From Euptelea pleiosperma (taxonomy: Eukaryota > Streptophyta > Magnoliopsida > Ranunculales > Eupteleaceae): a stretch of DNA of 64,000 nt. The notes beneath the pieces were generated by a model. That model was not told where the DNA came from and did no database searches. It saw only the letters and a list, made by a program, of their open reading frames with translations. The DNA lies in contig CM068543.1 of the NCBI GenBank assembly GCA_035048495.1, positions 26,029,751-26,093,750 of the forward strand, given 5' to 3'. Made by a program: the position numbers and the translations under genes. This document shows positions 38,601-48,035 of the stretch, piece after piece. Positions within the stretch are counted from its first letter, which is position 1. Every line of letters starts with the position of its first letter.

Positions 38601-41600
38601 GTGAAAAAAATGGCCGTTAAATCTGTTTAATTCCGTTTAATTTCCGTTAAATTCCGGTTTTTTTTTTAATTTTCAAATTTGAATTTCAGCGCCATTTTTT
38701 CCGTTTTTTCCATTAAAATTGTAAAAACTGTTAAAATCCATTTTTTTTTTCCATTTTTGACCCTGGCCGTTTCAATCCGTTTAAACGGTTTAAACGGTAA
38801 CGCCCCCAGTCCATTTAACCGTTAAAACGGCCTCCTTTAAACCTTGATTTAAACTATATATTCTGATTCAACGCAATAGAATACATATGCATGATGACAA
38901 TTTGACCTGAAATTGAAATTCATACATCTACAACACGGAAATAAAAAGCATTTGCATATGCCCATCAAAACTAAGGAAACTTTTTAACATACCAAACGTG
39001 TGTCTACATCAAATTTATGGCGCATGTGCATAATCTCCACCATAAATAGATCAATGGGTTCCTCAGGTTTACGAACACAGAGCACCTGTTCATATCCAAG
39101 GTACACTTATTAAGCACCAGAATTAACAAACTGTAACAACTAATAGCACAACGCAAACGCACAGACACATATACATATATTTATACAATTATACTTACAT
39201 ATATAAACTTGAAGCGGAAAAAAGGAAAACAATAGACAAGTTAGTTCATTTAGAACAGCATTACTTGACTTTGACAACAAAAGGATTTCAACAATATCTC
39301 TGCATTTTCTATGATTTTTTTAAATATGCATGGTTTCACTTATCGTGACAAAAAATGGGAATTTGGTTACCAAAAAGAATTTGCACAAATGCTATATACA
39401 CCGTACCAAGTGAAATTTATACCTAACTCAAAATGAGACCTTTATTCAGACCAATGAGCCACCATATTTTAAGAAACTAAAGCAGCGCTAATGCAATAGA
39501 AACTTCTGAAGCAGCATAAGCCTTCAGGCAGCTCAAGTCATAAAGCCTCAAGAAAATTCATTGAAATTATCATTTTGAAAAGGAAGAAGAAAAAGAACTA
39601 GGGAAAATTAAAAAAAATTACGAAGTGCAAAAGAAAGGTTTCCAAAATTTGCTGAAGTTTTCTTATCCTTGTTGAGGTGGATCAACGAATCAAACTAACT
39701 GTACATCAGCAAATTACATGCATGGTCGTACATTTCTTGTCATCCGTGTTAAGTGGTGTTTTATCGGAAAACACTGCCATGAAACAGTTTCCTATAATTT
39801 GTATTGATAGAATTGCTTAGATGTTAATTTTATGCTTCTTACTTGAAAGTATAATCAATTTAATACCTTAAAAAGGAGCAAAGATGGATAAATTTGACTA
39901 CAGATGATCCCTTTTTTTGTTAAATACTTGCACAAAAAAATCGCATTTGTTTTTTTGTCCCAAACTCTAACCACTTAAGAGTACTTTGTTGAGGGCATTA
40001 ATAACTTCCTTTTTACTCTTTAAGGGCCCTTTTAAGTTATATATTAAAGAGGAACAATAAAAGTTCAAAAAACTAATTGATGATCCATGGATGTTGGTAC
40101 AACTATGTTAAAATGATCTTATGTCTGTATAAGAAGACATAGCTAGAAACATATTATAGACTTGTTAATTAGAAAACGTGTAATATGTTTTTATTTTTAT
40201 TTTTTTGATAAGTAATATAATTTTTATTAAGGGCCACATGTTTTTATTCAAATCATAAGATTGAAAGAATCATAAAATTCAAGTAGTCAATTGTACTCAA
40301 ATCATAAGATTCACGTAGATATCGTAAGATTTTTATCTAAAGGGATTGAAACATAAGATTCAAATCATTTGGGTTAAGATTGATTTGAACCGTAGAATTC
40401 AAATCATAAACATAGGATTTTATTAACACCACATCCAATAAAATTGACCTTTTTTCACACTGCCATTCTTGAATTTCAAGCCTTTCAAAAATCATACAAT
40501 TGGTTCTGGTTAATATCATCCAATAAGGCCGACTTTTGGTCTAGCAAATATTCGAGTTGAGGTCTGGAAGTTAAACACTTTGAATTGATAAGAATATGCC
40601 CACCATGGATGGTAGAGGCCGGTATAATTGAAAATATGCAAACACTGGGATTACCCCATGTGTTCCCAAGCACAATTTCACTTCAGTAGGGAGAGATGAG
40701 AAGCCTCATTATCTAACTCAGCCTTCTTGGCTTCTTGCAAGAACTTTACAATGTTACATTCCATTAGCTAGAAGAAAATCATCCATCCCAAGCCCCTTTC
40801 GGCCCCCCTTCAAAAATAAACGCCTAATTCAAAAATAATCTTTTTTTTTCAAGTATTTTGGCCATTTTTTGTTAAGCAACAAAATTTATATATTGGTTGA
40901 AGAAATGTATAGAAAAGAGACAAGACTGTAAAAAGCAAAGTTACAAAAGTTAGTTAAAATATACAAAGCATGCCTATGAATGCCACTTAGCCAAAGAGTC
41001 CAACAAAGTTGGTCATTTCAGTGCTTATGGACCAATACAATTGCATATCATATCAATCAACAATCTACGTGCAAGTTGATAACGATATTTAAGACATTGA
41101 TGACAATGAGCATTTAAGCTCATAAGGATGCATGCTCAAAATTAATGCCGAGGAAGAATTCTGATTTCTGAACTATTTAAGTAAAAAATCTGCACTCTAT
41201 CACTAAAACGGAGAAGTGACCTCATATGCAAAGAATTCAATGGCCTCTATTATCACCTCCTCCTGAACAAAAAAGTTAATCAGATTTTGTTCTTCCATGA
41301 AAGCCAAGAGATGAAGCACATGGGCTAAAGACCCTTTCAGCCCCCATATTCTTCAAAGAAAGAGACAAAACAAAACAAAAATACACCATGAACATGCAGA
41401 TAAGAGATATAGTAAATAAGAAATATCAGAAAATTTCCTCCCAGCTTCATAAAGCTCATCCCACAAACAAGGAGGTTCAAATCACATATATATTCAAAGA
41501 AAAGTAGACTTCAACACACAAGACGAGGTTAAGAGTGTAAACGCATACATGAAGCTTACACTAATAAGAAACAATTGCATGAAAGAATTACACAATGTCA

Positions 41601-44600
41601 ATTCTACAAGGGGACAGTACACAAAATATGATTATTACCCAAGAAGATCAAAATCAGAATGGCTTAATCCACTTCGAATGGTATAAAGAAAATCTCATGA
41701 GTTACGGGCATTACCAAAAAATGCAAAACAGATTACAAAAGCTAAAAAAGAAGACAAGTACTCAAAATGGATCTTACACCACACAAAAGCACTCACCGCA
41801 TTAACAACTATCTCAGTCAACTGATCAGCCAATGCTTCATACAACTACAAGAGGAGAAATACAAGGGATTATGGACAGCACAAGTTTGAAACAAAACCAC
41901 ATATAAGAGGAAGTTATATAGGATAACAAACAAAAAGAATGTAACTATATAAAAATGAAAGATACCTTTGTCCTAACTGTTGTTCTGGCTACCATTTTTA
42001 GAATTTCTTTATCAGGCTCATCATCCATCACCACTGGAGTCTTAAATTTCTCAAGAAATTGGAGAGTTGCTCTCTTTGCAATTTCAAAACCATCAACCAA
42101 TACACGTGGATGCATCCCTGTAATAGGAGGTGTTTCCATGTACAAAGCTTATCGCAAAGAATTATAAAAGCTTCACAAAAATCAAAATAAGAGAATGTCA
42201 TGTAAAAACTGAAAAGAGGAGATGTATCTTAACAGATATTCCAACAATACATTCATTGCTTTAAATCATAAGAAGAGGCAGCAAAGCTTAAGGACTATTG
42301 CCCGATAAGTTACTGGGGTGTGTTTACAAGATTTTGGCCAAGTCTTTAGCCTCTAAGCTTAAAGATGTATTAGGTTCAATTATATCCCCTTTCCAAAGAG
42401 CATTTGTAAAAGGTCGTCATATTAACGAATGCTTGGATAAGAGACTTCTTGAAGGCTAGGCAAAAATCTATATAAGGTCGACATTGAGAAGGCTTTTGAT
42501 CACGTAAATTAGGACTTATTGGATTATATGCTTCGTAGAATGGGGTCTGGCATCAAAAGGGCTTGTGTTTATTTGGAATTCATTTTTGTTTCTTTAGAAG
42601 TTCAAGAGGTCTTATATAAAGCAATGCGCTTTCTCCTATTCTCTTATGGAGCAAACTAACTAGCAAAGCTGAAGGAGGTATGGATGAAGATTTCTCAATG
42701 GGCATGAATGGTCCAGTTATTTCTCATCTTCAATTTGCAGATCAACAATTTTCTAAAGCAGTGCTTCTCAGTCTAAACTAGGCACTTGAGATGCGCTCTT
42801 AGGTGCTTTGAAGTTGCGTTGAGATTGTAAATTGATCTCTCCAATAGAGAAGTTTATGGAGTTGGTAAAGTTGGCAACATATGGGAATTAGTCGGGAAGC
42901 TTGGATTGTAAGTTAGGAAGATTTCCAACTATTTAACATCGCCTCCCAACATGGTACCAATTGTAGATCAAAAGCCATATGCAACCCGGTGATGGAAAGG
43001 TATGAAGGAAGACTTCTCTTTGGGAAAAGTAAATTTAAAGGGTGAGAATGTTACATTATTTTGGAGCACACTTCCTAGTTTCCCTACATATTTCTTATCT
43101 CTTTTTTTGTTCCCGTACCTATTAGTAATAGATTCAAAAAAATTAAAAGAGATTTTTTGTGGAACAAGTGGGAGGACTCATAAATACATTTACTTGATTG
43201 AAGATGGTCTGTAAATTGAAGGGAGTCAGAGGTTTGAGTCTAAGGCCCCGTAAGGGTATGAATAAACCCTTATTAAGTAGTGTAGGGTATGAATATATCC
43301 TTATCAAGTAGCAGTAGAGGTTCGAGGGCGAGCCAAGGAATCTTTACATCAAGAGCAAGTTTGGGAGGAAACACAATTGGGATAGTAACATTGTTACATA
43401 ATTGTATGGATGTGGTTTTTGGAAAGAAATCTCTAAAGTTCACGAAGACTTCAAATAGAACCCACCCCTCCTTCTCTGTCTCGTTATGCCGTTTCCCGTC
43501 CCTTCGGGCGGCAGATGGACAAATAGAATGCATTCCGATGCTTACCGAACCGTTCCCTCTCGATATCAACTTCTTGGCCTTAGCCCGGGTCCCTATGCTG
43601 GAAATGAGGAACTAAGAGCAGGCCCTACTGCCTCTTCCTTCGGGTGGATCCGTATCCCCGACCCAGTACTGAAAATGGAGAATAGGTGGACTCCTTCGAT
43701 CCGGAGTTCCATCTGCAGAGCATTTGGTCTAAGGTGGCAAGGTAAGGTTTTGGGAGGATATGTGGTGCATTGATGCTCCATTATATTCTTCCTTTTCTTC
43801 ATTCTATGCTATATCATATTAAAAAGGTTCTCTTTTTATAGATTATTTGGAAAGTATGGCCCGTAATGTGGTTTGGGATCTAGGTCTTCGAAGAAATATT
43901 AATGATCTGGGAATTTGAAGAACTAGCATATCTTTTTGCTTCCTCGGAAGAAGATCTTCTTTCAAGGAATGAGTTATATTAGAGTTTGGAAATAGGATTC
44001 TAAATGCAAATCCTCTGTGTGACCCTTTTAGTTGGCTTTTGATAAATCTTGATCCACCATCTTTCCCAACAATATTGGTGTGGCATAATCCTTTTAGAGG
44101 TCTTATGTAAAGCAGCGCCCTTTCTCCTTTTCCCTTATGGAGCAAACTAACCAGCAAAGCTGAAGGAAGTATGGTTTAAGATTTCTCGATGGGCATGAAT
44201 GGTCCAATTATTTCTCATCTTCGATTTGCAGATCAACAATTTTCTAAAGCAATGTTTCTCAGTCTAAACTATGTACTTGAGATGCGCTCTTAAGTGCTTT
44301 GAAGTTGCGTCGAGATTGTAAATTAATCTCTCCAATAGTGAAGTTTATGGAGTTGGTAAAGTTGGCAACATATGGGAATTATTCAGAAGCTTGGATTGTA
44401 AGTTAGGAAGATTTCCAACTATTTATCATGGCCTCCCAACGTGGTGCCAATTATAGATCAAAAGCCATATGCAACCCAGTGATGGAAAGGTATGAAAGAA
44501 GACTTGTCTTTCGAAAACGTAAATTTAAAGGGTAAGCATAACTTATGCATGTATATCAAGGAACTAAATTTCATTTTCTACTGGGTTTCGACCTAGGTCG

Positions 44601-47225
44601 AAACCAAAATTTCGATAAAATCTTAGGGTCTGTTTGGTACGTGAGAAAAAGAGTTCCGACGGCGAATATTTAGCCAGGCGAATATTATCTTGGCTAAATA
44701 TTTGCCCATATCAATATTTAACAATGTTTGGTACGTGTATGAGCCTGCTCACTTCAGCTTACTTCATTTTCTTTCAATTTGAGTGGGTCCCACATATCAA
44801 AGTAAGTCAAAAATAGGTTGGGCGAGTGCGAGAACCACATATTATGTCAAAGGATAAAAAAAATTCATTTTTACCTTTTTTATATATTAAAAAATTAATT
44901 TTTATTGAAAATAGTGATTTTCCGGCGAGAAAATAAAATTTTCTCACCAAGGCATAATCGGCGTGAAAATATTTACACAGGGGGAGGAGGTGATCAAATG
45001 TTTTCCCGCCACGGAGGGCAAATATGTGGGCCCGGCTAAATATTCACCAAGGGCGAGTGGCTGCCAAACGCACCCAGGCGAATATTAGTGCGGCTAAATA
45101 TTTTATTTTCCCGCCGCGGTGCGTTGCCAAACAGGCCCTTAGAGAAAAAAAAGGTATGTTTAATAGTTAGATTTATTTAAATCCCTTATTTTTATGAAGT
45201 TCAGAACCAAATCTTATCTCTTTCTCTCTCTCGACCAAGGATTTAAATTTCGGTCGAAACACCGAAATTTCGGTTTTTTTGACCTCACCGAAATTGCTAC
45301 CGAAACCGAAATTTAAATCCTTACTCTCCAGTCCCTAAAATTAAGGGAATCTTAATTTATTCCTTAAATATTTGAGAAATTGTATTAATTATAAGAGAAA
45401 TATGTTAATTAATACGAAATCGAAATATTAAGTGTCTTGATTTCGGTAGAGGTCGAAACCGAAATTTCAGTGGTTTTGACGAAATTTAAAACCCGGATGT
45501 GCTTTAGCACAAATACATGGGTATGTGTGAAACCTATGTAACAAGGACACAGACACGTGCATCGGTGTCCAACATATTCAAGGTGTCTAACACGGCATCT
45601 TTAAGAAGCCCGACAAGCAGACACGTCCATACACAACATATCTTATCATATAATATTTTCCTTCTATTTAAATCAAATTAATAAAAATATGTAAAGAAAT
45701 ATATGAAAAGAAAAGGAAAACATTTTCATATGCCATGGAGCTATCAATAACATAATAAATATAAGTTTATAAGAGTAAAGACTATCAAACAATTATACCT
45801 TAACTTGACAAAGTATTGTATAGATGATGAAACACACCAGCCATCTTCAAAATTTATTAAACTAAAAGGTGACACTGGTGTATGTGTCACACATCAATAT
45901 GTTGACACGCATGTATGTGAGTCGCCGTGTCAGAAGCGGAAAAAAAAATCCTAAAAGTGTCATGTCCTTGTTACATAGTGTGATACACAAAAGAATACCA
46001 CCATAAAACTGCATGCATGGTCATATGCATTCTATACATATCATGATGTATACATCTTGAAGAACATATCAATGAGCACATTAGGCAGGAACTAGAAAAT
46101 GCATTGTATCAGGTTTGGATCTACCTAACACGTACCCATAGAACTATTTAACAAACTTCTTAAAAACCTATTTCGTCAGATATGCAAGCTAATGAAAAGC
46201 TAACCACCAAAGCATATTCAAAGTAAATCAGTTTGAACATATGCATGTTTGATTACAGAAAACCCATGATGAAAGCATCCTTCGGAGTACTACTAACCTT
46301 CATCAATGTAGCGCTCTGATTGTTTCATAAGTTCACCGATGAAAATCACCGTAGAAGTTGTACCATCTCCACTTATATCATCTTGGGCGACAGCAGTCCT
46401 TGCAATCATAATTGCCGTTGGATTTTGAATTTGCTGGAAACCATAAAGCAAACATCACAGAACAGATAGATTGGCTTAAAAAAGAAACACAGATCAACGG
46501 AGAGGTATAAAATGTGAAATCTTAAAAGCTTTAAAATTTCAAGTGTTCATAACAAGGTTGAAAACAAATGGAGTATACAGGGTCGTTTGGATGGATCCCA
46601 GAACACAATCTGTGTTTTTTCTCCTTTTTTATTTTTATCGGCCAGTTTGTGCCAACTGTGGGGATTAAGTGCACTAGGACAGCGCATACACCCAAAACTA
46701 ATCCAAAATTGTGTTAGCGCCATTTTAGGGGTAGGGGGTGGAGGGGTTATTCACCATCGGCGTTTTGCTGCTAATTTTCGAGTTGTACTGTTCTGTCTTG
46801 CATCCATTCCACTAAACAGTCGGATTACATTACACTAGCGATCATTTGCATCGTAAGAAATAAACGAGATACTAAATGCAGTTAAACTGGAAAGCTAGGA
46901 AGATGAAGGTTAGGGTTTTTGGAAAGATCACCATTTCCTTTAAGAGAGTGTTTCCATCTTTAGTGAGTTTGATGTCTCCAGCTCCACCAACAAGCCTGGA
47001 GAGTGAGAGAGAGATTAAATGAAGCACCGAAAAAAAAAAAAAAAAAAAAAAGATCGATCAACAGAGAATGACGAAGAACAAGAAGACTTACATCTTGATG
47101 GTGCCTTTGGGTCCGAGATTGCTCTTGAGAACATCCTGCAATCCCTTAGCGGCATTGATGTTCATGTGCAGAGCTGCAGATTTGTTCAGGACTTCCGCAT
47201 TTGGATTCAAAACTCTAAGAGACAT
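26606..47225 (-). CDS. CCT6: T-complex protein 1 subunit zeta (CCT6), cytosolic chaperonin subunit
   Basis: Exons, in coding order: 47225-47092, 46995-46932, 46433-46298, 42117-41966, 41844-41797, 39085-38993, 37452-37346, 32768-32654, 32457-32371, 31031-30827, 30332-30238, 27286-27218, 27117-27010, 26909-26791 and 26681-26606 (TAG stop). They total 1608 nt, or 535 residues, the usual plant length. CCT6 is one of eight subunits of the ATP-driven TRiC/CCT ring that folds actin, tubulin and other cytosolic proteins. Visible motifs are LGPKG (37-41), TKDG (56-59), the nucleotide-binding GDGTT (88-92), GAGAFE (413-418) and LAENSGLD (455-462). The C-terminus [10 protein letters not shown] is typical of plant zeta. 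All introns are GT-AG and every join keeps frame, so the gene looks intact. Introns 3, 5, 7 and 11 (2.7-4.6 kb) hold most of the transposons. Confidence 0.96.
27417..27834. repeat. Direct repeat pair of about 175 bp in CCT6 intron 11
   Basis: Units at about 27417-27592 and 27659-27834 share GAAAATAGGAAGCATATCC, CATGGAT, GATCTAAGATCTTAGGTG and TTTCTGAACAATATGTTG. They have scattered differences and a 66-bp spacer. This is a segmental tandem duplication with no coding content. Confidence 0.88.
27861..27886. repeat. AG microsatellite
   Basis: A short (AG)n tract, GGGAGAGAGAGAGAGAGAAA, in CCT6 intron 11. Confidence 0.9.
28830..29357 (+). mobile_element. L1-type LINE with inverted 5' part
   Basis: 28976-29357 on the plus strand carries the LINE C-terminal block ([20 protein letters not shown], then FEGKQSDF), a UTR and an A tail (29348-29357). 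Directly left of it, 28975 to about 28830 reads on the minus strand as the preceding LINE zinc-ribbon block ([20 protein letters not shown], then IWSAFL). The order and opposite orientation fit a twin-primed insertion. It lies in CCT6 intron 11. The left limit is approximate. Confidence 0.8.
29450..29990 (-). mobile_element. RTE-type LINE reverse-transcriptase fragment
   Basis: Minus-strand translation, with stops, gives [32 protein letters not shown] and FSGV. These match the RTE region YLGSII...EI..DV.HRI.AGW.KWR.A.GV. It is a decayed fragment in CCT6 intron 11. Confidence 0.7.
30460..30632 (+). mobile_element. Short LINE 3' tail with 13-bp target duplication
   Basis: 173 bp of LINE 3' UTR ends in an A run (30624-30632 region). 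It is bounded by AACATACTGCAAC at 30447-30459 and 30633-30645, a perfect duplication. It is strongly 5' truncated and sits in CCT6 intron 10, in antisense orientation to the gene. Confidence 0.9.
31499..31942 (+). mobile_element. RTE-type LINE 3' fragment with 12-bp target duplication
   Basis: The RTE C-terminal block reads almost cleanly: [40 protein letters not shown] and [10 protein letters not shown], then the terminal [15 protein letters not shown] end and a GATGATG tail. It is bounded by CATTCAGGCAAT at 31487-31498 and 31943-31954. It is 444 bp, in CCT6 intron 9. Confidence 0.92.
33480..33800 (-). mobile_element. LINE C-terminal/3' fragment
   Basis: The minus-strand reading [19 protein letters not shown] followed by W...[10 protein letters not shown] resembles the plant L1 region after the zinc ribbon (W.ERN.R.F). 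It is followed by a UTR and a T run at 33475-33488 (an A tail on the minus strand). It is decayed and lies in CCT6 intron 7. Confidence 0.6.
33800..34225 (-). mobile_element. LTR-like promoter segment, minus strand
   Basis: On the minus strand a long AT-rich stretch leads to CTCTATATAAAGGGGGCTG (about 33957-33975, a good TATA box). A transcribed-type leader rich in CTTCTTATTTTCTC follows. This is the U3-R-U5 layout of an LTR. Neither a matching second LTR nor a coding region is found, so it may be a solo or truncated LTR. Confidence 0.35.
34330..35295 (+). other. Unrecognised segment with possible exon-like reading and A tail
   Basis: A short reading from 34338 ([17 protein letters not shown]) ends at a stop about 80 codons on. 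GTATGATG and TTTGCAG would allow splicing. A second short reading (34596-34928) follows. The segment ends in an A run at 35279-35293, so it may be a retroposed piece. I do not recognise any protein family and see no conservation argument. Confidence 0.25.
35613..36165. mobile_element. Inverted-repeat MITE (GGGTGTTTGGAT ends)
   Basis: The ends GGGTGTTTGGATCGCCATTT and AAATGGCGATCCAAACACCC are perfect inverted repeats. The inside is rich in paired AAAA/TTTT blocks. The flanks CTAAGA and CTAATA are only a weak target duplication. The superfamily is uncertain (hAT or PIF). A LINE tail is nested in it at 35708-35828. It lies in CCT6 intron 7. Confidence 0.85.
35708..35828 (-). mobile_element. LINE 3' tail nested in the MITE
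   Basis: 121 bp of LINE 3' UTR on the minus strand ends in a poly-A. It is bounded by ACCATTTTTT at 35697-35706 and 35829-35838. It has the same tail style (GATAAGTATAATTTCATTG on plus) as other LINE tails in this window. Confidence 0.85.
36516..36828. mobile_element. AWGGTTTAAA inverted-repeat element, interior of GAAACGAGACAAT type
   Basis: It begins CAAGGTTTAAAATATCG and ends GATTTTCAAACCATG. The ends are imperfect inverses. It is flanked by CTTATGAG at 36508-36515 and 36829-36836. The interior repeats GACGAAACGAGACA-like and CTCGATACC/GATACATG-like words in both orientations. It lies in CCT6 intron 7. There is no coding capacity. Confidence 0.75.
38423..38845. mobile_element. AWGGTTTAAA inverted-repeat element, interior of GTTTAAACGG type
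   Basis: It begins ATGGTTTTAAAAACGGC and ends GGCCTCCTTTAAACCTT. It is flanked by a perfect 9-bp GATTTAAAC (38414-38422 and 38846-38854). Almost the whole interior is reiterations of CGTTTAAACGG, TTTTAACGGCCGTT and CCGTTTAA in both orientations. The middle is CAAATTTGAATTTC. It lies in CCT6 intron 6. Confidence 0.82.
40196..40252 (-). mobile_element. Very short LINE tail with target duplication
   Basis: ATGTTTTTATT occurs on both sides of about 45 bp, TTTTTTTGATAAGTAATATA then TTTTTATTAAGGGCC. That is the same 3' end as the other minus-strand LINE tails. Only the last few tens of bases were inserted. Confidence 0.6.
40245..40445. repeat. Degenerate array of CAAATCATAAGATT-like words
   Basis: AAATCATAAGATT or close variants recur at about 40252, 40299, 40350 and 40403, with ATCGTAAGATT and ATAAAATTCAA between them. 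It is intronic (CCT6 intron 5) with no known function. Confidence 0.5.
42285..44092 (+). mobile_element. L1-type LINE ORF2 fragment, rearranged
   Basis: Successive RT blocks in shifting frames: [39 protein letters not shown], a [16 protein letters not shown] block, [15 protein letters not shown], then a [20 protein letters not shown] block, [18 protein letters not shown] and RFWEDMWC near 43750. Many stops are present. It is split at about 43458-43715 by a GC-rich segment and followed by a second copy of part of itself. It lies in CCT6 intron 3. Confidence 0.85.
43458..43715. other. GC-rich organelle-like insert in the LINE (possible NUMT)
   Basis: This segment is well above half G+C in a region near one third. 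It is rich in CCCTTCGGGCGG, TAGCCCGGGTCCC and CTTCCTTCGGGTGGATCCG, a style seen in plant mitochondrial intergenic DNA. It separates the LINE block ending [10 protein letters not shown] from the one starting [12 protein letters not shown]. No gene is recognised. The organelle origin is inferred from composition only. Confidence 0.42.
44093..44540 (+). repeat. Second copy of the LINE RT segment at 42605-43043
   Basis: Roughly 440 bp starts GAGGTCTTATGTAAAGCA and runs through GGAGCAAACTAACCAGCAA, GATTTCTCGATGGGCATG and GGTATGAAAGAAGACTTG. It is collinear with 42605-43043 with scattered differences. It repeats an RT-middle segment after the C-terminal part, which is out of order for one LINE. Confidence 0.9.
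44626..45138. mobile_element. Tourist-like (PIF/Harbinger) MITE
   Basis: The ends GGGTCTGTTTGG and CCAAACAGGCCC are near-perfect inverted repeats. They are flanked by the 3-bp TTA (44623-44625 and 45139-45141) typical of PIF/Harbinger. The interior repeats GGCGAATATT and GGCTAAATATT in both halves. It is 513 bp, without coding capacity, in CCT6 intron 3. Confidence 0.85.
45232..45500. repeat. AWGGTTTAAA-like element, interior of GAAATTTCGGTCGAAACCG type
   Basis: It begins AAGGATTTAAATTTCGGTCG and ends CGAAATTTAAAACCC. Inside, ACCGAAATTTCGGT and its inverse recur. A related piece (GGTTTCGACCTAGGTCGAAA) lies at about 44583-44605, left of the Tourist MITE. No target duplication is found, so the limits are approximate. 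Confidence 0.6.
45534..45978. mobile_element. hAT-like MITE with 8-bp target duplication
   Basis: The ends CTATGTAACAAGGACAC and GTCCTTGTTACATAG are inverted repeats. They are flanked by TGTGAAAC (45526-45533) and TGTGATAC (45979-45986), which match at 7 of 8. The interior carries GTGTCCAACA, ACACGGC and GACACG words of the 'GTGTCGGACACG' repeat type. It is 445 bp, in CCT6 intron 3. Confidence 0.8.
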
Positions 47226-47345
47226 CTTCGTTACTTCGAGCGAGTGAGTGAGAGAGAGAGGAGGAGGAGGAGATCAAATAGTTGCAAGTAAGCCCTAAGA
47301 GTTAGAGCTTCCGATGCTTTAACGACTGTTACAGAGGAAAACCCC
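47226..47345 (-). promoter_or_regulatory. CCT6 leader, pyrimidine-rich 5' UTR
   Basis: Just upstream of the CCT6 ATG the coding strand is a CT-rich tract (plus strand GAGAGAGAGAGGAGGAGG around 47249-47270). This is common in leaders of strongly expressed plant housekeeping genes. The transcription start is inferred; I see no clear TATA box. Confidence 0.4.
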
Positions 47346-47484
47346 TTTATGGTCTAAAAGGAGAGGGTTTTAGGGCTTTCTACAATTCCTTCTCAAGGCA
47401 TTAGAAATGTTTAAATTTGTTTGGAGCATGGCGAGTCTGGCGATATCTCTTGGGCGGGTGTTTCTCGCGGTAGAGTAGAACTTT

Positions 47485-47815
47485 GATGACGGACGTCCAT
47501 CAACGTTGATGACGGATTACAATATGAGCCACGTGGCACATTCTAAGACTACTGACCGTATGGATGTTTGGCCCATCCTATGTTGACATCAAAAATAAGC
47601 CAGATTAATGATTTATAACCTCTGGATCCGAGTACCCCAAATAATGCTCAAAATCCAACAGTTGGAAATAAACCATTAAAAAACTCTAATCCAACGGATA
47701 GAAATCACTAATGGCTGAATTTTTGTATGTAGGTCCACTTAGGGATGGGCCACATCCTTACGGTCAGCGGTCTCTAATATTGCGAACTGTGGTCCCTCAT
47801 CAACACACTGATTTT
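47485..47815. repeat. Fold-back MITE copy C, upstream of CCT6, with G-box
   Basis: The left arm GAGCCACGTGGCACATTC...ACCGTATGGATGTTTGGCCC pairs with the right arm GGGATGGGCCACATCC..TACGGTCAGCGGTCTCTAA. The middle has inverted ATGATTTATAACC...GAAATCACTAAT. A G-box GCCACGTGGC lies at 47528-47537, about 300 bp upstream of the CCT6 start codon. Confidence 0.85.
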
Positions 47816-48035
47816 CCGGTTCAATGGCTGGGCCGGGCTGGGCTGGGTTTTAAAATACTGCTCTTCACATTAGTGGTAGCGGGTAACCCATGTAAATTCT
47901 TCCCAACGACAGTGGTTTTAGGAGCTTTGACTTATTCCAAATGACACTTTAGAACCTATTGGAAATTCCTAGCCTCCAGGTGCCACAGTTGCCCCAGTTG
48001 TATGTGTGACATGTACCTCAAAACTTGTTGCAACC

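Larger units (their letters stand above)
36837..42284. other. CCT6 introns 3-7, unassigned parts
   Basis: Outside the exons at 37346, 38993, 41797 and 41966 and the elements listed separately, this is AT-rich intron with no recognised feature. 32769-33479, 45987-46297 and 46434-46931 are likewise unassigned. Confidence 0.5.

Noticed and set aside
46575..46840. Possible MITE with GGTCGTTTGGATGGATCC start
   Set aside because: No matching inverted end with adequate length or target duplication could be found near the CTAAACAGTCGGATTA side.
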